Positions 25,545 through 35,578 are shown, counted from the first letter of the stretch. The stretch: DNA of 64,000 nucleotides from Oxalobacteraceae bacterium UBA6704 (GCA_002454505.1 DKJA01000164.1:29318-93317), one strand, 5' to 3'. Notes: generated by a model from the letters alone, not told the origin. Numbers and translations: made by a program.

Positions 25545-26309
25545 ATGCAAAACGCGAAAAAAATCGTCGTCCTCGGCGGCACTGGCCTGATCGGCAAGAA
25601 AGCGGTCGCGCTGCTGCGCGCCAAAGGGCTCGAAGCCGTGGCGGCCTCGCCGTCGGCCGGCATCGATGCGGTCACCGGCAAAGGCCTGGCCGAGGCGCTG
25701 GCCGGCGCCGATGTGGTGCTGCACCTGACCAACCTGCTGTCGTTCGACGCGCAGGCCATGTTCGACTTCTTCACGCAGTCAACGCGCAATGCGCTGGCGG
25801 CCGGCAGGGAGGCGGGCGTGCAGCACCACGTGGCGCTGTCCGTGGTCGGTACCGACGGGTTGACGGCCAGCCCGTATTTCGTCGCCAAGGAGGCGCAGGA
25901 ACACCTGCTGCGCGACGCGGGCGTGCCGTACACGATCGTGCGGGCCACGCAGTTCTTCGACTTCGTGCCGGCCATTGCCGATGCCGGTGCCAACGGCGCG
26001 GCCGTGCACCTGCCGCCGATCTGGTTCCAGCCGGTGGCCGCGGACGACGTGGCGCAGGCGGTGGTGGATGCGGCACTGGCCGCGCCGGTCAACGGCATCG
26101 TCGATTTCGCCGGGCCGGACCGCCTGCGCCTGCCGGACCTGGTGCGCCAGCTGTTCGCCGCCACCGGCGATCCCCGCGTGGTCGTGGCGGACGGGCAGGC
26201 GACCTACTTCGGTACGCCGGTGCACGAGCATTCGCTGGTGCCGCTGGGACAGACGGGCACCGGCAGGACGTCCGTGGCCACCTGGCTGGCGGCCCAAAGG
26301 CCGGCCTGA
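25545..26309 (+). CDS. NmrA-like NAD(P)-binding protein
   Basis: A 254-residue atypical SDR. The Rossmann loop GGTGLIGKKAV is near residues 10-20, and YFVAKEAQEHLLRDAGVPYTIVRATQFF (core YFVAKEAQEHLLRDAGVPYT) is the typical NmrA/SDR-a mid-region. No catalytic triad is obvious, as in the NmrA redox-sensor group. RBS AAGGAG lies 13-8 bases upstream of ATG 25545. Operon partner of the CMD gene; the pairing of CMD with NAD(P)-binding proteins suggests a redox job. Confidence 0.83.
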   Translation: MQNAKKIVVLGGTGLIGKKAVALLRAKGLEAVAASPSAGIDAVTGKGLAEALAGADVVLHLTNLLSFDAQAMFDFFTQSTRNALAAGREAGVQHHVALSVVGTDGLTASPYFVAKEAQEHLLRDAGVPYTIVRATQFFDFVPAIADAGANGAAVHLPPIWFQPVAADDVAQAVVDAALAAPVNGIVDFAGPDRLRLPDLVRQLFAATGDPRVVVADGQATYFGTPVHEHSLVPLGQTGTGRTSVATWLAAQRPA

Positions 26310-26454
26310 AGCCGTGATCAAAGCGGCAGCGGGACATCTTCCATAAGATGTATATGGATTGCATGTTAAGGCCGGTCGCGCTACACTGCCGGACAGTTGG
26401 GCGCCGGCGAAGGCATCGATGCCGGCGCCGCGTGATCCACTGGAAGGAGAATCC

Positions 26455-26850
26455 ATGTTAATCGGAACACTGGCCCGGGCCACGGGCGTGAGCGTGCGGA
26501 TGCTGCGGCATTACGAGGCGCAGGGGCTGATCGGGTCGCAGCGCTGCGACAATCGCTACCGCGAATTCGACCGCGCCACCATCGAACAGGTGGCCTGGAT
26601 CCGCGACCTGATCGACTGCGGCTTCTCGACGCGGCAGATCGCACCGATGATGGCCTGCCTGCGCGGCGGCACCGATACGCAGGCGGCGGCCGAAGGCCTG
26701 GCACTGCACCGCCGCAAGCTGGCCGAACTGGACACGATGATCGGCGAACTGTCGGACCGCCGCGCGCGGCTGCGCCACCGGCTGGAATACTTCGACCGGC
26801 CGGCGGCCGCACAGGCCGACATGTCCGTGACGTCGCAATCGCTCGACTGA
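26455..26850 (+). CDS. MerR-family transcriptional regulator
   Basis: A 131-residue regulator. The N-terminal winged helix (LIGTLARATGVSVRMLRHYEAQGLI) is followed by EFDRATIEQVAWIRDLIDCGFSTRQI and a C-terminal dimerising coiled coil (HRRKLAELDTMIGELSDRRARLRHR). It lacks a heavy-metal cysteine signature, so it is more like the oxidative-stress or drug-sensing MerR types. AAGGAGA precedes ATG 26455 at a good distance. The SDR gene follows after 11 bases and is presumably co-transcribed. Confidence 0.88.
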   Translation: MLIGTLARATGVSVRMLRHYEAQGLIGSQRCDNRYREFDRATIEQVAWIRDLIDCGFSTRQIAPMMACLRGGTDTQAAAEGLALHRRKLAELDTMIGELSDRRARLRHRLEYFDRPAAAQADMSVTSQSLD

Positions 26851-26861
26851 GGAAACACACG

Positions 26862-27614
26862 ATGGAACACTGGAACGACAAGGTCATCCTGATCACGGGC
26901 GGCGCCGCCGGCATCGGCCAGGCGGCGGCACTGCAGTTCGCCCGCGCCGGCGCACGCGTCGTCGTCACCGGCCGGCGCGAGGCGCCGCTGCAGGCTCTCG
27001 CGGAGCAGCAGTCCGGCATCGACTACATCGTGGCCGATGCCGGCAACCCGGACGATGCGCCCCGCACGGTGGCGACGGTCATCGGGCGGCACGGCCGGCT
27101 CGATGTATTGGTCAACAATGCGGGTGCCGGCGCGATCCTGCCGCTGGCCGATGCGCAGGCGCCGCAGATCCGCGACATCTTCGAAGTGAACGTGGTGGGG
27201 CCGTCGCTGCTGGCGCGGGCCGCACTGCCGCACCTGCAGGCCAGCGGCGGCACCATCGTCAATGTGTCGTCCACGTTCGGCCACAAGGCCGGTGCGCTGC
27301 TGTCGCATTACGGTGCCAGTAAGGCCGCCATCGAGCACCTGACGCGCTGCTGGGCGCTGGAACTGGCCCCGCTGGGCATCCGCGTCAACGCGGTGGCCGC
27401 CGGGCCGACGGAAACGGCCTTCCTCGTCGAGCGCATGGGCCTGTCCGCCGCACAGGCGCAGGCCGTCAAGGACGACGAGAAGGCCCGTATCCCGCTGGGC
27501 CGCCGCGGCGAGCCGGACGACGTGGCGCGCGCCATCGTCGCGCTGGCCGGCCCCGTCGGCGGCTGGGTCACCGGGCAGGTGCTGGCGGTGGATGGCGGCC
27601 TGAATATCGCCTGA
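26862..27614 (+). CDS. Classical SDR-family oxidoreductase
   Basis: A 250-residue classical SDR, FabG-like. Cofactor loop TGGAAGIGQAAAL, NNAGAGAIL, catalytic Ser in NVSSTFGHK and the YGASK motif (YxxxK), then GPTET and VDGGLNIA at the C-terminus. Such enzymes reduce ketones with NAD(P)H; the substrate is not predictable. Follows the MerR gene closely and is likely its target. Confidence 0.92.
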   Translation: MEHWNDKVILITGGAAGIGQAAALQFARAGARVVVTGRREAPLQALAEQQSGIDYIVADAGNPDDAPRTVATVIGRHGRLDVLVNNAGAGAILPLADAQAPQIRDIFEVNVVGPSLLARAALPHLQASGGTIVNVSSTFGHKAGALLSHYGASKAAIEHLTRCWALELAPLGIRVNAVAAGPTETAFLVERMGLSAAQAQAVKDDEKARIPLGRRGEPDDVARAIVALAGPVGGWVTGQVLAVDGGLNIA

Positions 27615-27729
27615 GCCGGCGGCGACGAACCGCCAGAGCCGGTAACGCAAGTTTGAAAGCAGGAACACGAGTGCCGCGCCGCCGGCTGCGGCCTACAGTC
27701 ATGGCACTTGTCCAACAAAGGAGTGAACC

Positions 27730-28134
27730 ATGACCGTGAATTACCAGCTGGCCGAACGGCCGGAAGACATCGTCCCCGCCCTGCTGCAGCACCTCAACTC
27801 CCTCGACACGGAAGTGATGCTGGGCTTCTATGATTCGGAGGGGATCCTCGTCAACGCGCAGGGCGTGCCGCAGGCGGGCCGCGACGCGATCCGCGCCGAG
27901 CTGGCGAAGTACTTCAGCCTCGGGCTGTCGATGCAGATCACCGCGCGCCACATTTTCGTTGCCGGCGACATCGCCTCGCTCGTGCTGGACTGGTCGTACA
28001 TCGGCACCGCGCGCGACGGCAGCGCCGTGCACATGGTGGCCACCGCCAACGACATCGCCCGCCGCGGTGCCGATGGCAAGTGGCGCTACCTGATCGACAA
28101 TCCGTTCGGCACCGCGCTGCGCACCGGGGTTTGA
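27730..28134 (+). CDS. NTF2-like (SnoaL/DUF4440) protein
   Basis: A 134-residue protein with the cone-shaped NTF2/SnoaL fold signature: an N-terminal helix with ALLQHLNSLDTEVMLGFYDSEGILVNAQG, a strand with RHIFVAGDIASLVLDWSYIG and closing GKWRYLIDNPF. Functions of these domains vary (cyclases, ketosteroid isomerase-like, sensors). AAGGAG precedes ATG 27730 by about 9 bases. The Ada gene starts one base after its stop, so they are co-transcribed. Confidence 0.8.
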   Translation: MTVNYQLAERPEDIVPALLQHLNSLDTEVMLGFYDSEGILVNAQGVPQAGRDAIRAELAKYFSLGLSMQITARHIFVAGDIASLVLDWSYIGTARDGSAVHMVATANDIARRGADGKWRYLIDNPFGTALRTGV

Positions 28135-28135
28135 C

Positions 28136-29230
28136 GTGGCGGCGCAGGCCAATACGGCGGACGATCCGCGCTGGGCGCGCATCGTCGCGCATGATCCGGC
28201 GGCGGATGGCCAGTTCTGGTATTCGGTGTCCAGCACGCGCGTGTACTGCCGGCCCTCGTGCCCGGCGCGCACGGCGCATCCCCGCTTCGTGCGGCTGCAT
28301 GCCACGCTGGACGAAGCCCGGGCCACCGGCTACCGGCCGTGCGGCCGCTGCCACCCGGAGGGCGCGTCGCTGTACGAACGTAACCGCGAAATCGTCGAAC
28401 GGGCCTGCGCACTGATCGCCGACAGCGAGCACGAACTGCCGCTGGGCGTGCTGGCGGCCACGCTGCACCGCAGCCCGAGCCACCTGCACCGGCTGTTCAA
28501 GGAAGCCACCGGCCTGACGCCGAAGGCCTATCACGCGGCCTGCCGCGCCGGCCGGCTGCGGACGGCGCTGGCAATGGACTGCACCGTCACCACGGCCCTG
28601 TACGACGCCGGCTACGGCAGCAGCGGCCAGTTCTATGCGCAGGCGGCGGGCGTGCTGGGCATGCAGCCGGCCCGTTACCGCGCCGGCGGTGCGCACGAGA
28701 CGCTGCATTTCGCGCTGGGCCAGTGTGCGCTGGGCGCGATCCTCGTCGCTTCGAGCCCGCATGGCGTGGCGGCGATCCTGCTGGGCGACGACCCGGCGCT
28801 GCTGCTGCGCGACCTGCAGGACCGTTTTCCCCGTGCCCGACTGGTCGGCGCCGACGCCGGTTATGAAGACCTGGTCGCCCGCGTGGTGGGCCTGGTGGAG
28901 GCGCCGGGCACCGGCTGCGACCTGCCGCTGGACATCCGCGGTACCGCCTTCCAGCAGCGCGTGTGGCAGGTGCTGTGGCGCGTCCCGCCGGGCAGCACGA
29001 TCTCGTATGCGGACGTGGCCTGCGCGCTGGGCGTGCCCCGCTCGCGCCGCGCGGTGGCCGCGGCCTGCGCCGCCAATCCGCTGGCGGTGGCGATCCCCTG
29101 CCACCGCGTGGTGCGCGAGGACGGCAGCTACTGGGGCTACACGTGGGGCCTGGCGCGCAAGGATGCGCTGCTGCGGCGGGAAATGGCGGAAGACAGCCCT
29201 TCGCGAACGGCCGGCGTGAAAAATTTGTAG
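28136..29230 (+). CDS. ada: Ada: DNA methyl-phosphotriester and O6-methylguanine repair protein / regulator
   Basis: A 364-residue adaptive-response protein. The N-terminal domain has C38, C42, C69 and C72 (YCRPSCPAR, PCGRCHP) that bind zinc and accept a phosphotriester methyl group, with the same numbering as E. coli Ada. An AraC-type HTH follows (LHRSPSHLHRLFKEATGLTPKAY). The C-terminal methyltransferase has active-site C322 in PCHRV. Start is GTG 28136, one base past the stop of the NTF2-like gene; no upstream ATG in frame. Methylated Ada activates its own and other repair genes, so the upstream promoter should be inducible by alkylation. Confidence 0.93.
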   Translation: MAAQANTADDPRWARIVAHDPAADGQFWYSVSSTRVYCRPSCPARTAHPRFVRLHATLDEARATGYRPCGRCHPEGASLYERNREIVERACALIADSEHELPLGVLAATLHRSPSHLHRLFKEATGLTPKAYHAACRAGRLRTALAMDCTVTTALYDAGYGSSGQFYAQAAGVLGMQPARYRAGGAHETLHFALGQCALGAILVASSPHGVAAILLGDDPALLLRDLQDRFPRARLVGADAGYEDLVARVVGLVEAPGTGCDLPLDIRGTAFQQRVWQVLWRVPPGSTISYADVACALGVPRSRRAVAAACAANPLAVAIPCHRVVREDGSYWGYTWGLARKDALLRREMAEDSPSRTAGVKNL

Positions 29231-29359
29231 AATCCGGGATGGATCCGGCCGCCACATCCGATTCATCCGCCGGGGCGTATCTATGGGATGACAAGCCAAC
29301 ACCGTCCAGCTGGGAGCAACACGCATGATTCTCCGACTCCGGCCGCCGCCGGATGCGCC

Positions 29360-32287
29360 ATGAGCGACATCCTTCAATTCGGCCCCTATGCCCTGCACGG
29401 CGCGGCGCGCCTGCTGGAGAAGGACGGCCGGCGCGTGGAACTGGGCAGCCGCGCCTTCGACCTGCTGCACGTGCTGGCCGGCCGCGCCGGCGAGGTGGTG
29501 CCCAAGCGCGAGCTGATCGACGCCGTGTGGCGCGATGTCGTCGTCGAGGAAAACAGCCTGCGCGTGCACATCGCCGCGCTGCGCAAGGCGCTGGAAGACG
29601 GCGTGGGCGGCACGCGCTACGTCGTCAATGTGCCGGGCCAGGGCTACTCGTTCGTGGCGCCGGTGCAGCGCGATGAAACGCCTGCCGAGCTGTCCCCGCC
29701 TGCCGTTCCCGTCGCGCCGTCGTTGCCAAGCCTGCTGCCGACACTGCTGCCGGCACGCCTGGCGCGGATGATCGGCCGCGACGAAGCGCTGGACGAGCTC
29801 CGCACCCAATTGGTGGCCACCCGCTTCGTCACCGTCACCGGGCCGGGCGGCATGGGCAAGACCACCGTCGCTCTCGCGCTGGCCCATGCGCTGCGCGCGT
29901 CCTTCGACGGTGCGGTGTGCTTCGTCGACCTGGCCGCGCTGGCCGTGCCGGACCTGCTGGCCAGCACGGTGGCCGCCACGCTGGGCTGCCCGGCCGCGAC
30001 GCTGGACGCGAGCACCGCGCTGGAGCGCTTCATCGGTGCGCGCCGCCTGCTGCTGCTCCTCGACAGCTGCGAACACCTGGTCGACGCGGCGACCACGCTG
30101 GCCGAGCGGCTGGTGGGCGCTTGTCCGCAGCTGCACCTGCTGGTCACCAGCCGCGAAGCGCTGCGCGCCGAGGGCGAACAGGTGTGCCGCCTGCCGCCGC
30201 TGGCCTGCCCGGAGGCCGGCGCCGCCGTGACGGCCGCCGATGCGGCGCGCTATCCGGCAGTGCAGCTGTTCGTCGAGCGGGCCGCCGCCAGCGGCAGTCC
30301 GTTCGCGCTGACGGATGACGATGCCGGCACCGTGGCGATGATCTGCCGCCGGCTGGATGGCATCGCGCTGGCCATCGAACTGGGTGCGGGCCGCGTCGGT
30401 ACGTATGGCCTGCAAGGCACCGTGACACTGCTGGACAACCGCTTCCGCCTGTTCTGGCAGGGCCGCCGCACGGCGCTGCCCCGTCACCAGACGTTGAACG
30501 GGATGCTGGACTGGAGCTACCAGCTGCTGCCGCCGGACGAGCGGATGGTGCTGCGCAAGCTGTCCGTCTTCGTCGGCCATTTTTCGCTGGAGGCGGCGGC
30601 CGAGGTGGTGGCAAGCGACACGCTGGAACGCTGGCAGGTAACGGCCGCCATCGACAGCCTGGTGGCGAAGTCGCTGGCGGCCACCGACACGGTCGATGGC
30701 ATGCGCCGCTACCGCCTGCTCGACAGCGCGCGCATGTTTGCCGCCACCCGGCTAACCGAACACGGCGAGCAGGAAGCGCTGGCGCGTCGACACGCGCAGG
30801 TGATGGTGGCAAAACTGGCGGTGGCGCAAACGCACGGCGAGGCCGGCGACCCGACGCTGCAGCGGGCCCGCGATACGGCGCTGCTGGCCAACACCCGCGC
30901 CGCGCTGGCATGGAGTTTCGCCCTGCCCGGCGGGCCGGGCGCACCGTCATCGCTGTTGCCGGGCGGCGCCGCGGTACCGTCGTCGGGCGATGCGGCGCTG
31001 GGCGCAAACGTGGCCGCCGCCGCCAGCGGCCTGATGATGCGCCTGTCGCTGCTGGACGAATGCCAGCGCTGGTGCCGCACCGCGCTGGCGGCCGGCGTGC
31101 CGCTCGCGCCCGACGACGAACTGACATTGCAGGAGGCGCTGGCCATCTCGACGATGTTCACGCGCGGGAACGACGCCACGGTGCGCACCGCGATCGAGCG
31201 CGGCCTGTCCCTCGCCGAGGAGCTGGGCGAAGCCACGCGCGCGCTGCACCTGCTGACGGGCCTGAACATCTACCTGACCCGCGTCGGCCGGTTCCACGCG
31301 GCGCTGGCCGTGGCCCACCGCGCCCATGGCAAGGCGCAGCAACTGGGCACGCCGGCGGCGCTGGCGATGGCGCAGTGGTCGCTGGGCGTCTCCTGCAACC
31401 TGGTGGGCGACCACGCCGGCGCGCAGGCGCACTGCGAAAGAGGCTTCCAGATCGCCGCCGGCCAGTCGTTCCCGACGATCCTGTTCGGCTACTGCCACCG
31501 CATCCGCGCGCTGATCGCGCTGGCCCGCACGCTGTGGGTGAGCGGCGACAGCGCCCGCGCCATGGCCCTGGCGCGCGACACCATCGCCGTCACCGACACG
31601 ATCACGCATCCCGTCACCGTCTGCATCTCGCTGATCTACAACGCCACCGTGTTCCTGTGGCAGCACGAACTGGCCTGCGCCGCGGCGCTGATCGACCGGC
31701 TGCTCGACCAGGCCCGCGCGCACCGGCTGGCGCCGTACGTGGCGGTAGGCACCGGCCTGCTGGGCAAACTGCGCTGCCTGCAGGGCGCCGGCGATGAAGG
31801 CATCGGCCTGCTGCGCAGCTGCCTGCAGACGCTGCGCGAGGAGCAGCACTACATCCTGTGCGCGCCCTTCGCGCGGGCCCTGGCCGAGGCGCTGGTGGAA
31901 CGGGGCGCGGTCGACGAAGCCGCCATTCATATCGACGAGGCGCTGGCCGGGCCGGGCGGCGAGGAAGAAGCGTTCGACACCGCCGAACTGCTGCGCGTGA
32001 AAGGCCTGGTGCTGCTGCGCGCAGGGCAGCGCGAGGCTGCCCTGCCCTGGCTGGAACGCGCCCTCGATTGCGCGCGGCGGCAGGGCGCGCTGGCGTTCGA
32101 GTTGCGGGTGCTGTTGCTGATGGCGGACGAGGGGATTGTGCCGGCGGCGGAAGCCGAGCTGGCGGAGCTGGTCGGGCGGTTTCCGGCGGGGGCGGATACG
32201 GCGGAGTTGCGGGTGGCGCGGAATCGGCTGGCAGGCGGCCAGGGGCGGCACCGAACGCACGTCATCGGCGATGACGACCAGGTTTGA
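29360..32287 (+). CDS. Winged-helix regulator with AAA/NB-ARC-type ATPase domain
   Basis: A 975-residue protein. An OmpR-type winged helix at residues about 1-100 (GYSFVAPV ends it) is followed by a nucleotide-binding domain with Walker A GPGGMGKTT (about residue 158), LLLLDSCEHLVDA as Walker B, and a long helical repeat (TPR-like) tail. This is the architecture of STAND-type regulators near which two-component or metabolic genes are controlled. ATG 29360 (MSDILQFGPYAL) is preferred; ATG 29288 in the same frame is possible, and neither has a strong RBS. Converges on the propeller kinase gene. The inducer is unknown. Confidence 0.87.
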   Translation: MSDILQFGPYALHGAARLLEKDGRRVELGSRAFDLLHVLAGRAGEVVPKRELIDAVWRDVVVEENSLRVHIAALRKALEDGVGGTRYVVNVPGQGYSFVAPVQRDETPAELSPPAVPVAPSLPSLLPTLLPARLARMIGRDEALDELRTQLVATRFVTVTGPGGMGKTTVALALAHALRASFDGAVCFVDLAALAVPDLLASTVAATLGCPAATLDASTALERFIGARRLLLLLDSCEHLVDAATTLAERLVGACPQLHLLVTSREALRAEGEQVCRLPPLACPEAGAAVTAADAARYPAVQLFVERAAASGSPFALTDDDAGTVAMICRRLDGIALAIELGAGRVGTYGLQGTVTLLDNRFRLFWQGRRTALPRHQTLNGMLDWSYQLLPPDERMVLRKLSVFVGHFSLEAAAEVVASDTLERWQVTAAIDSLVAKSLAATDTVDGMRRYRLLDSARMFAATRLTEHGEQEALARRHAQVMVAKLAVAQTHGEAGDPTLQRARDTALLANTRAALAWSFALPGGPGAPSSLLPGGAAVPSSGDAALGANVAAAASGLMMRLSLLDECQRWCRTALAAGVPLAPDDELTLQEALAISTMFTRGNDATVRTAIERGLSLAEELGEATRALHLLTGLNIYLTRVGRFHAALAVAHRAHGKAQQLGTPAALAMAQWSLGVSCNLVGDHAGAQAHCERGFQIAAGQSFPTILFGYCHRIRALIALARTLWVSGDSARAMALARDTIAVTDTITHPVTVCISLIYNATVFLWQHELACAAALIDRLLDQARAHRLAPYVAVGTGLLGKLRCLQGAGDEGIGLLRSCLQTLREEQHYILCAPFARALAEALVERGAVDEAAIHIDEALAGPGGEEEAFDTAELLRVKGLVLLRAGQREAALPWLERALDCARRQGALAFELRVLLLMADEGIVPAAEAELAELVGRFPAGADTAELRVARNRLAGGQGRHRTHVIGDDDQV

Positions 32288-32335
32288 CCGCACCGACAAC
32301 CAGTCTGTCTCCGGCGATCCCGCGCGATCGCCGGC

Positions 32336-35326
32336 CTACAGATAGGCCAGTCTGGCACGCAGCGAAACTTCGATGGATGTGCCGTCATCGGGTTTGCTGC
32401 GGATCGTCAGCATGGCACCCATGCGGGCGGCCCGCTCCCGCATGCCGGTGAGTCCCCAATGACGCTCCCGCTTGCCGGACTGGAGCACTTCGTCGTCGAA
32501 TCCCTTGCCCTCATCGCGCACTTCCAGTGTAAAGCCGGCGGTGTCGTAGACCAGCTCTACTCGCACTCTTGCACTGCCGGAATGGCGTAGCGCGTTTGCC
32601 ACTGCCTCCCTGGCGATGGCAAACAGCTCGTCCTTGACCACCGCTTTCAACGCCCTTCGCGGCCCCTGCTCGTGCAGCGAGAACGCCACGCCCTGCTGGT
32701 CGCAGGCCGTGCTGCCTGCGGTTTCCAGTGCCGGCGCCAGGTCGCCGCGGCAGACGTCGTTGACGCGCAGGTCCATCAGCTGCTCGCGACCCTCCTCGGC
32801 CACCGCGTCGGCGGCATCGAGCGCGGCGTCGATGTGGTGCTGGACCGCATCGTTCTGCGGCAGCACCGCCTTGATATTGTGGAAGCGGAGGATCAGGGAC
32901 TGCACGCTTTGCAGGTAGGTGTCGTGCAGGGTACGGGCGATGCGCTCGCGCTCGGCCACCCGCACATCGAAGCTGCGCTGCATGCGGCGCAGCGCCTCGC
33001 GCAACCGCAGGCGGTGCAGGCCCCATGCCAGCAGCGCCACCAATGCCACGCACAGCAGCTTGAACCACACCGTTTGCACCGGCGTCGGCGGCACCACCAG
33101 CATCATGCCGGCGCCATCGGTGTTCCAGACGCCATCTTCGTTGGCCGCCATCACGCGGAAGCGGTAACTGCCCGGCGCCAGCGTGGTGTAATACGCCGAA
33201 CGGCGGTTGCCGACCTCCTGCCATTGCGTATCCACGCCTTCCAGCATGTAACGGAACTGCACCCGCTGCGGCAACGTCAGGCTCAGCGCGGTGTAATCGA
33301 TGCGCACGTTCTCCGGCGATGACGGCAGTTGCACTTCCGGCTGCGATGGCTGCAATGGCTGCGGCGCATTGTCCGACCGGACACCGGTGATATGCACCGG
33401 CGGTGGTGCAGGATTGGTCCGGTAGCGCTCCGGGTCCAGCCGGTAAACACCCCTGGTCGTGGAAAACAGCAGCTCGCCGGTGCTGAGCCGCGCCAGCCGC
33501 GGCGCGGACGACTCGTTCGCCGAGATGCCGCGCACGCCGTCATTGAAATTGAATTGCAGTACGCGCACCGCATGATCGGGCTGCTCTGTCGCACGGGCGA
33601 TCTCACGGGCATCGACAGACTGCAGGCCTTGCGAAGAGTTGATCCACACACGGCCATCGGGTGCCACCAGCACGCCCTTGACACCGGAAAAGCGCGCCTC
33701 GTTGGCGCCTTGCAGCGAGCGGAATACCTTGCCGTCAAACCACATCAGGCCAGGTTGACCGCCCACCAGGACGCCATGGCGATACGGCGCGATGGCATTG
33801 ATCTCGCCCAGCTTCAGCCCTTCCTTGGCACCCAGCCTGACGGCCTTGCCTCCCTCCAGCCTGAATACCGCATTGTCGAACGTACCGAACCACAGGCGGC
33901 CGGCGGTGTCGGCCGTCATGCTCACGACGATCGCCTTGTCCAGCTCGGGCATGCCGCCCAGCGCGGTCCAGGCACCATCCTTGAGCCGGAAGACGCCACT
34001 GCCGGCAAACGACACCCACAGGCCGCCCTCGGCATCCATCACCATATCGAGAATGACGATGAAACGGTGTTTGCCGGGATCCACCGGCGGTGGAATGCGC
34101 ACACGCCGGCTGCCGTTGACCTGCCACAGGCCATCGCGTGCTCCGCACCAGATCTGGCCGCGCGGATCGCGATACAGCACCGTCACCAGCGTGGCGTCAT
34201 CCGGGCCCGGGCCATAGTGCACGGGCGCGGCGCCCAGCGCCGGATAGTAATACTGGTCGATCCAGACATCGCCATGGGTGCCGGCCAGCAAGGGGGCGCC
34301 AAAGGTCAGCATCGGCGCCAGCTGCAACTCCTGCACGCGGCGGGGACGAAACTGATCCAGGCCTTCGAAAGTGGCAATCCAGATATTGCCCTCGCGGTCC
34401 TGGTACAGCGCGGACACATCCGCCCCGGTCAGCCCCTGTTGCACAGTGAACTCCCGCACGGTGGTCTTGCCGCTCTCGAACGTCAGCAGGCCCACACCCT
34501 CGTCCGCACCCGTCCATAGATTCCCGGCATTGTCGAATAAAAACTTGATGCTGTCGGTAGCCGACATATCCGGCACGACGGCTTTGCTGCCTGGCGGCGC
34601 GTACAGAAGCTGCATGCCGCGCCCGCCGGGCTCGGATGCCCACACCCGGCCATCCGGTGTTTCCGCCAATCGGCCGGCAACGTTCCGTTCCGCGACCTTG
34701 ACGAATGCCGTTGTGCCAGCAGGGCGCGAGAACAGACCGGCAGTGCTCAGCAGCCAGAAAGTGCCGCGTCGGTCCTGCATCAAATCGAGGACGGGGAATC
34801 TGGCAGGCAGGCCGAGTGCCGCATTGGCATCGTGCCAGCGCCTGGCGCCCGGTTCCAGCTGATGGATACCGGCCGAGCTTGCAACCCATAAGCGCCCGCT
34901 GGCTTCCCGCACCACTTTGAAGAACGAAGCACGCGGCAGGCCATCCGCATCGTCGTACGTGGTCGCCACACCGTCCTGCAGGATGGCCAGACTGGCGCCC
35001 GTAGATGACATCCACAGGCGGCCATCGGACAAGCGGCCCATGGCCAGTATCCCTCCGCTGAAGAGGCTGCCCGAGCGCGGCTGGTACAACTCGAATCTGG
35101 CGCCGTCAAAACGGTAGAGCCCTTCGTCGCTGCCCAGCCACAGCCAGCCGTCGGCGGTCTGTTCGATGGCCTGGATGTTGGGAGGCACGCCATCGCGCGC
35201 GGTCCATGACGTATGCTGCAATTCGATGGGCGCTCGGGCACGCTTGGGGGCCGGCTCGGCAATAGCGGACTGCGCACCGCTCGACGCAAGCCAGACCGTT
35301 ACTACCACTGCCAGGATTTTTTTCAT
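32336..35326 (-). CDS. Large sensor histidine kinase with two-component-regulator propeller
   Basis: A 996-residue membrane kinase. A signal peptide is followed by a long run of reg_prop propeller repeats (ELQHTSWTARDGVPPNIQAIEQTADGWLWLGSDEGLYRF in part: DGWLWLGSDEGLYRF), a Y_Y_Y domain, one membrane helix near 745-765, and a HisKA_3 dimerisation helix with phosphorylated H801 in ARTLHDTYLQSVQSL. The HATPase_c domain has N-box AREAVANALRH and G-box DEGKGFDDE. Usually such kinases have a NarL-type response regulator beside them, but here there is none, so the partner is missing or distant. A MITE lies 72 bases upstream of the start. Confidence 0.9.
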   Translation of the reverse strand: MKKILAVVVTVWLASSGAQSAIAEPAPKRARAPIELQHTSWTARDGVPPNIQAIEQTADGWLWLGSDEGLYRFDGARFELYQPRSGSLFSGGILAMGRLSDGRLWMSSTGASLAILQDGVATTYDDADGLPRASFFKVVREASGRLWVASSAGIHQLEPGARRWHDANAALGLPARFPVLDLMQDRRGTFWLLSTAGLFSRPAGTTAFVKVAERNVAGRLAETPDGRVWASEPGGRGMQLLYAPPGSKAVVPDMSATDSIKFLFDNAGNLWTGADEGVGLLTFESGKTTVREFTVQQGLTGADVSALYQDREGNIWIATFEGLDQFRPRRVQELQLAPMLTFGAPLLAGTHGDVWIDQYYYPALGAAPVHYGPGPDDATLVTVLYRDPRGQIWCGARDGLWQVNGSRRVRIPPPVDPGKHRFIVILDMVMDAEGGLWVSFAGSGVFRLKDGAWTALGGMPELDKAIVVSMTADTAGRLWFGTFDNAVFRLEGGKAVRLGAKEGLKLGEINAIAPYRHGVLVGGQPGLMWFDGKVFRSLQGANEARFSGVKGVLVAPDGRVWINSSQGLQSVDAREIARATEQPDHAVRVLQFNFNDGVRGISANESSAPRLARLSTGELLFSTTRGVYRLDPERYRTNPAPPPVHITGVRSDNAPQPLQPSQPEVQLPSSPENVRIDYTALSLTLPQRVQFRYMLEGVDTQWQEVGNRRSAYYTTLAPGSYRFRVMAANEDGVWNTDGAGMMLVVPPTPVQTVWFKLLCVALVALLAWGLHRLRLREALRRMQRSFDVRVAERERIARTLHDTYLQSVQSLILRFHNIKAVLPQNDAVQHHIDAALDAADAVAEEGREQLMDLRVNDVCRGDLAPALETAGSTACDQQGVAFSLHEQGPRRALKAVVKDELFAIAREAVANALRHSGSARVRVELVYDTAGFTLEVRDEGKGFDDEVLQSGKRERHWGLTGMRERAARMGAMLTIRSKPDDGTSIEVSLRARLAYL

Positions 35327-35398
35327 GGTTATCGTGAGGGGGATTGCTCCTTTGCATTATGCCAATGTTGTTCTTTGACGGCGAGGCCCGTCTGCCGA

Positions 35399-35482
35399 GG
35401 CTGTGTCATCCGAGGTTGTTGAAACCACGCGGCGACGCATAGAGGCAGCGCGGGCATTTCAACAATCCTGGATGACAGAGCC
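35399..35482. mobile_element. 84-bp MITE of the IS1595 family with TSD TCTGCCGA
   Basis: The element begins GGCTGTGTCATCCGA at 35399 and ends with the reverse complement TGGATGACAGAGCC at 35482. Inner ends both read TTGTTGAAA. A perfect 8-base target duplication TCTGCCGA lies at 35391-35398 and 35483-35490. The ends match those of the IS1595 element at 23827-24965, and the inside is related to the MITE at 48541, so a trans-mobilised non-autonomous family is likely. It sits between the GbsR and kinase genes. Confidence 0.88.
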
Positions 35483-35578
35483 TCTGCCGATGGCACTGCG
35501 AGGCGTAGCCATCCGTCCAGCCGGGGCTGATGCCGGTGGCGTCGATCGTCGTGCCGGCTTGCACGCACGGCGAAGGGG

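Noticed and set aside
27938..30580. 880-codon minus-strand frame over NTF2-like, Ada and the ATPase regulator
   Set aside because: Antisense shadow of real plus-strand genes; composition biased and no motif.
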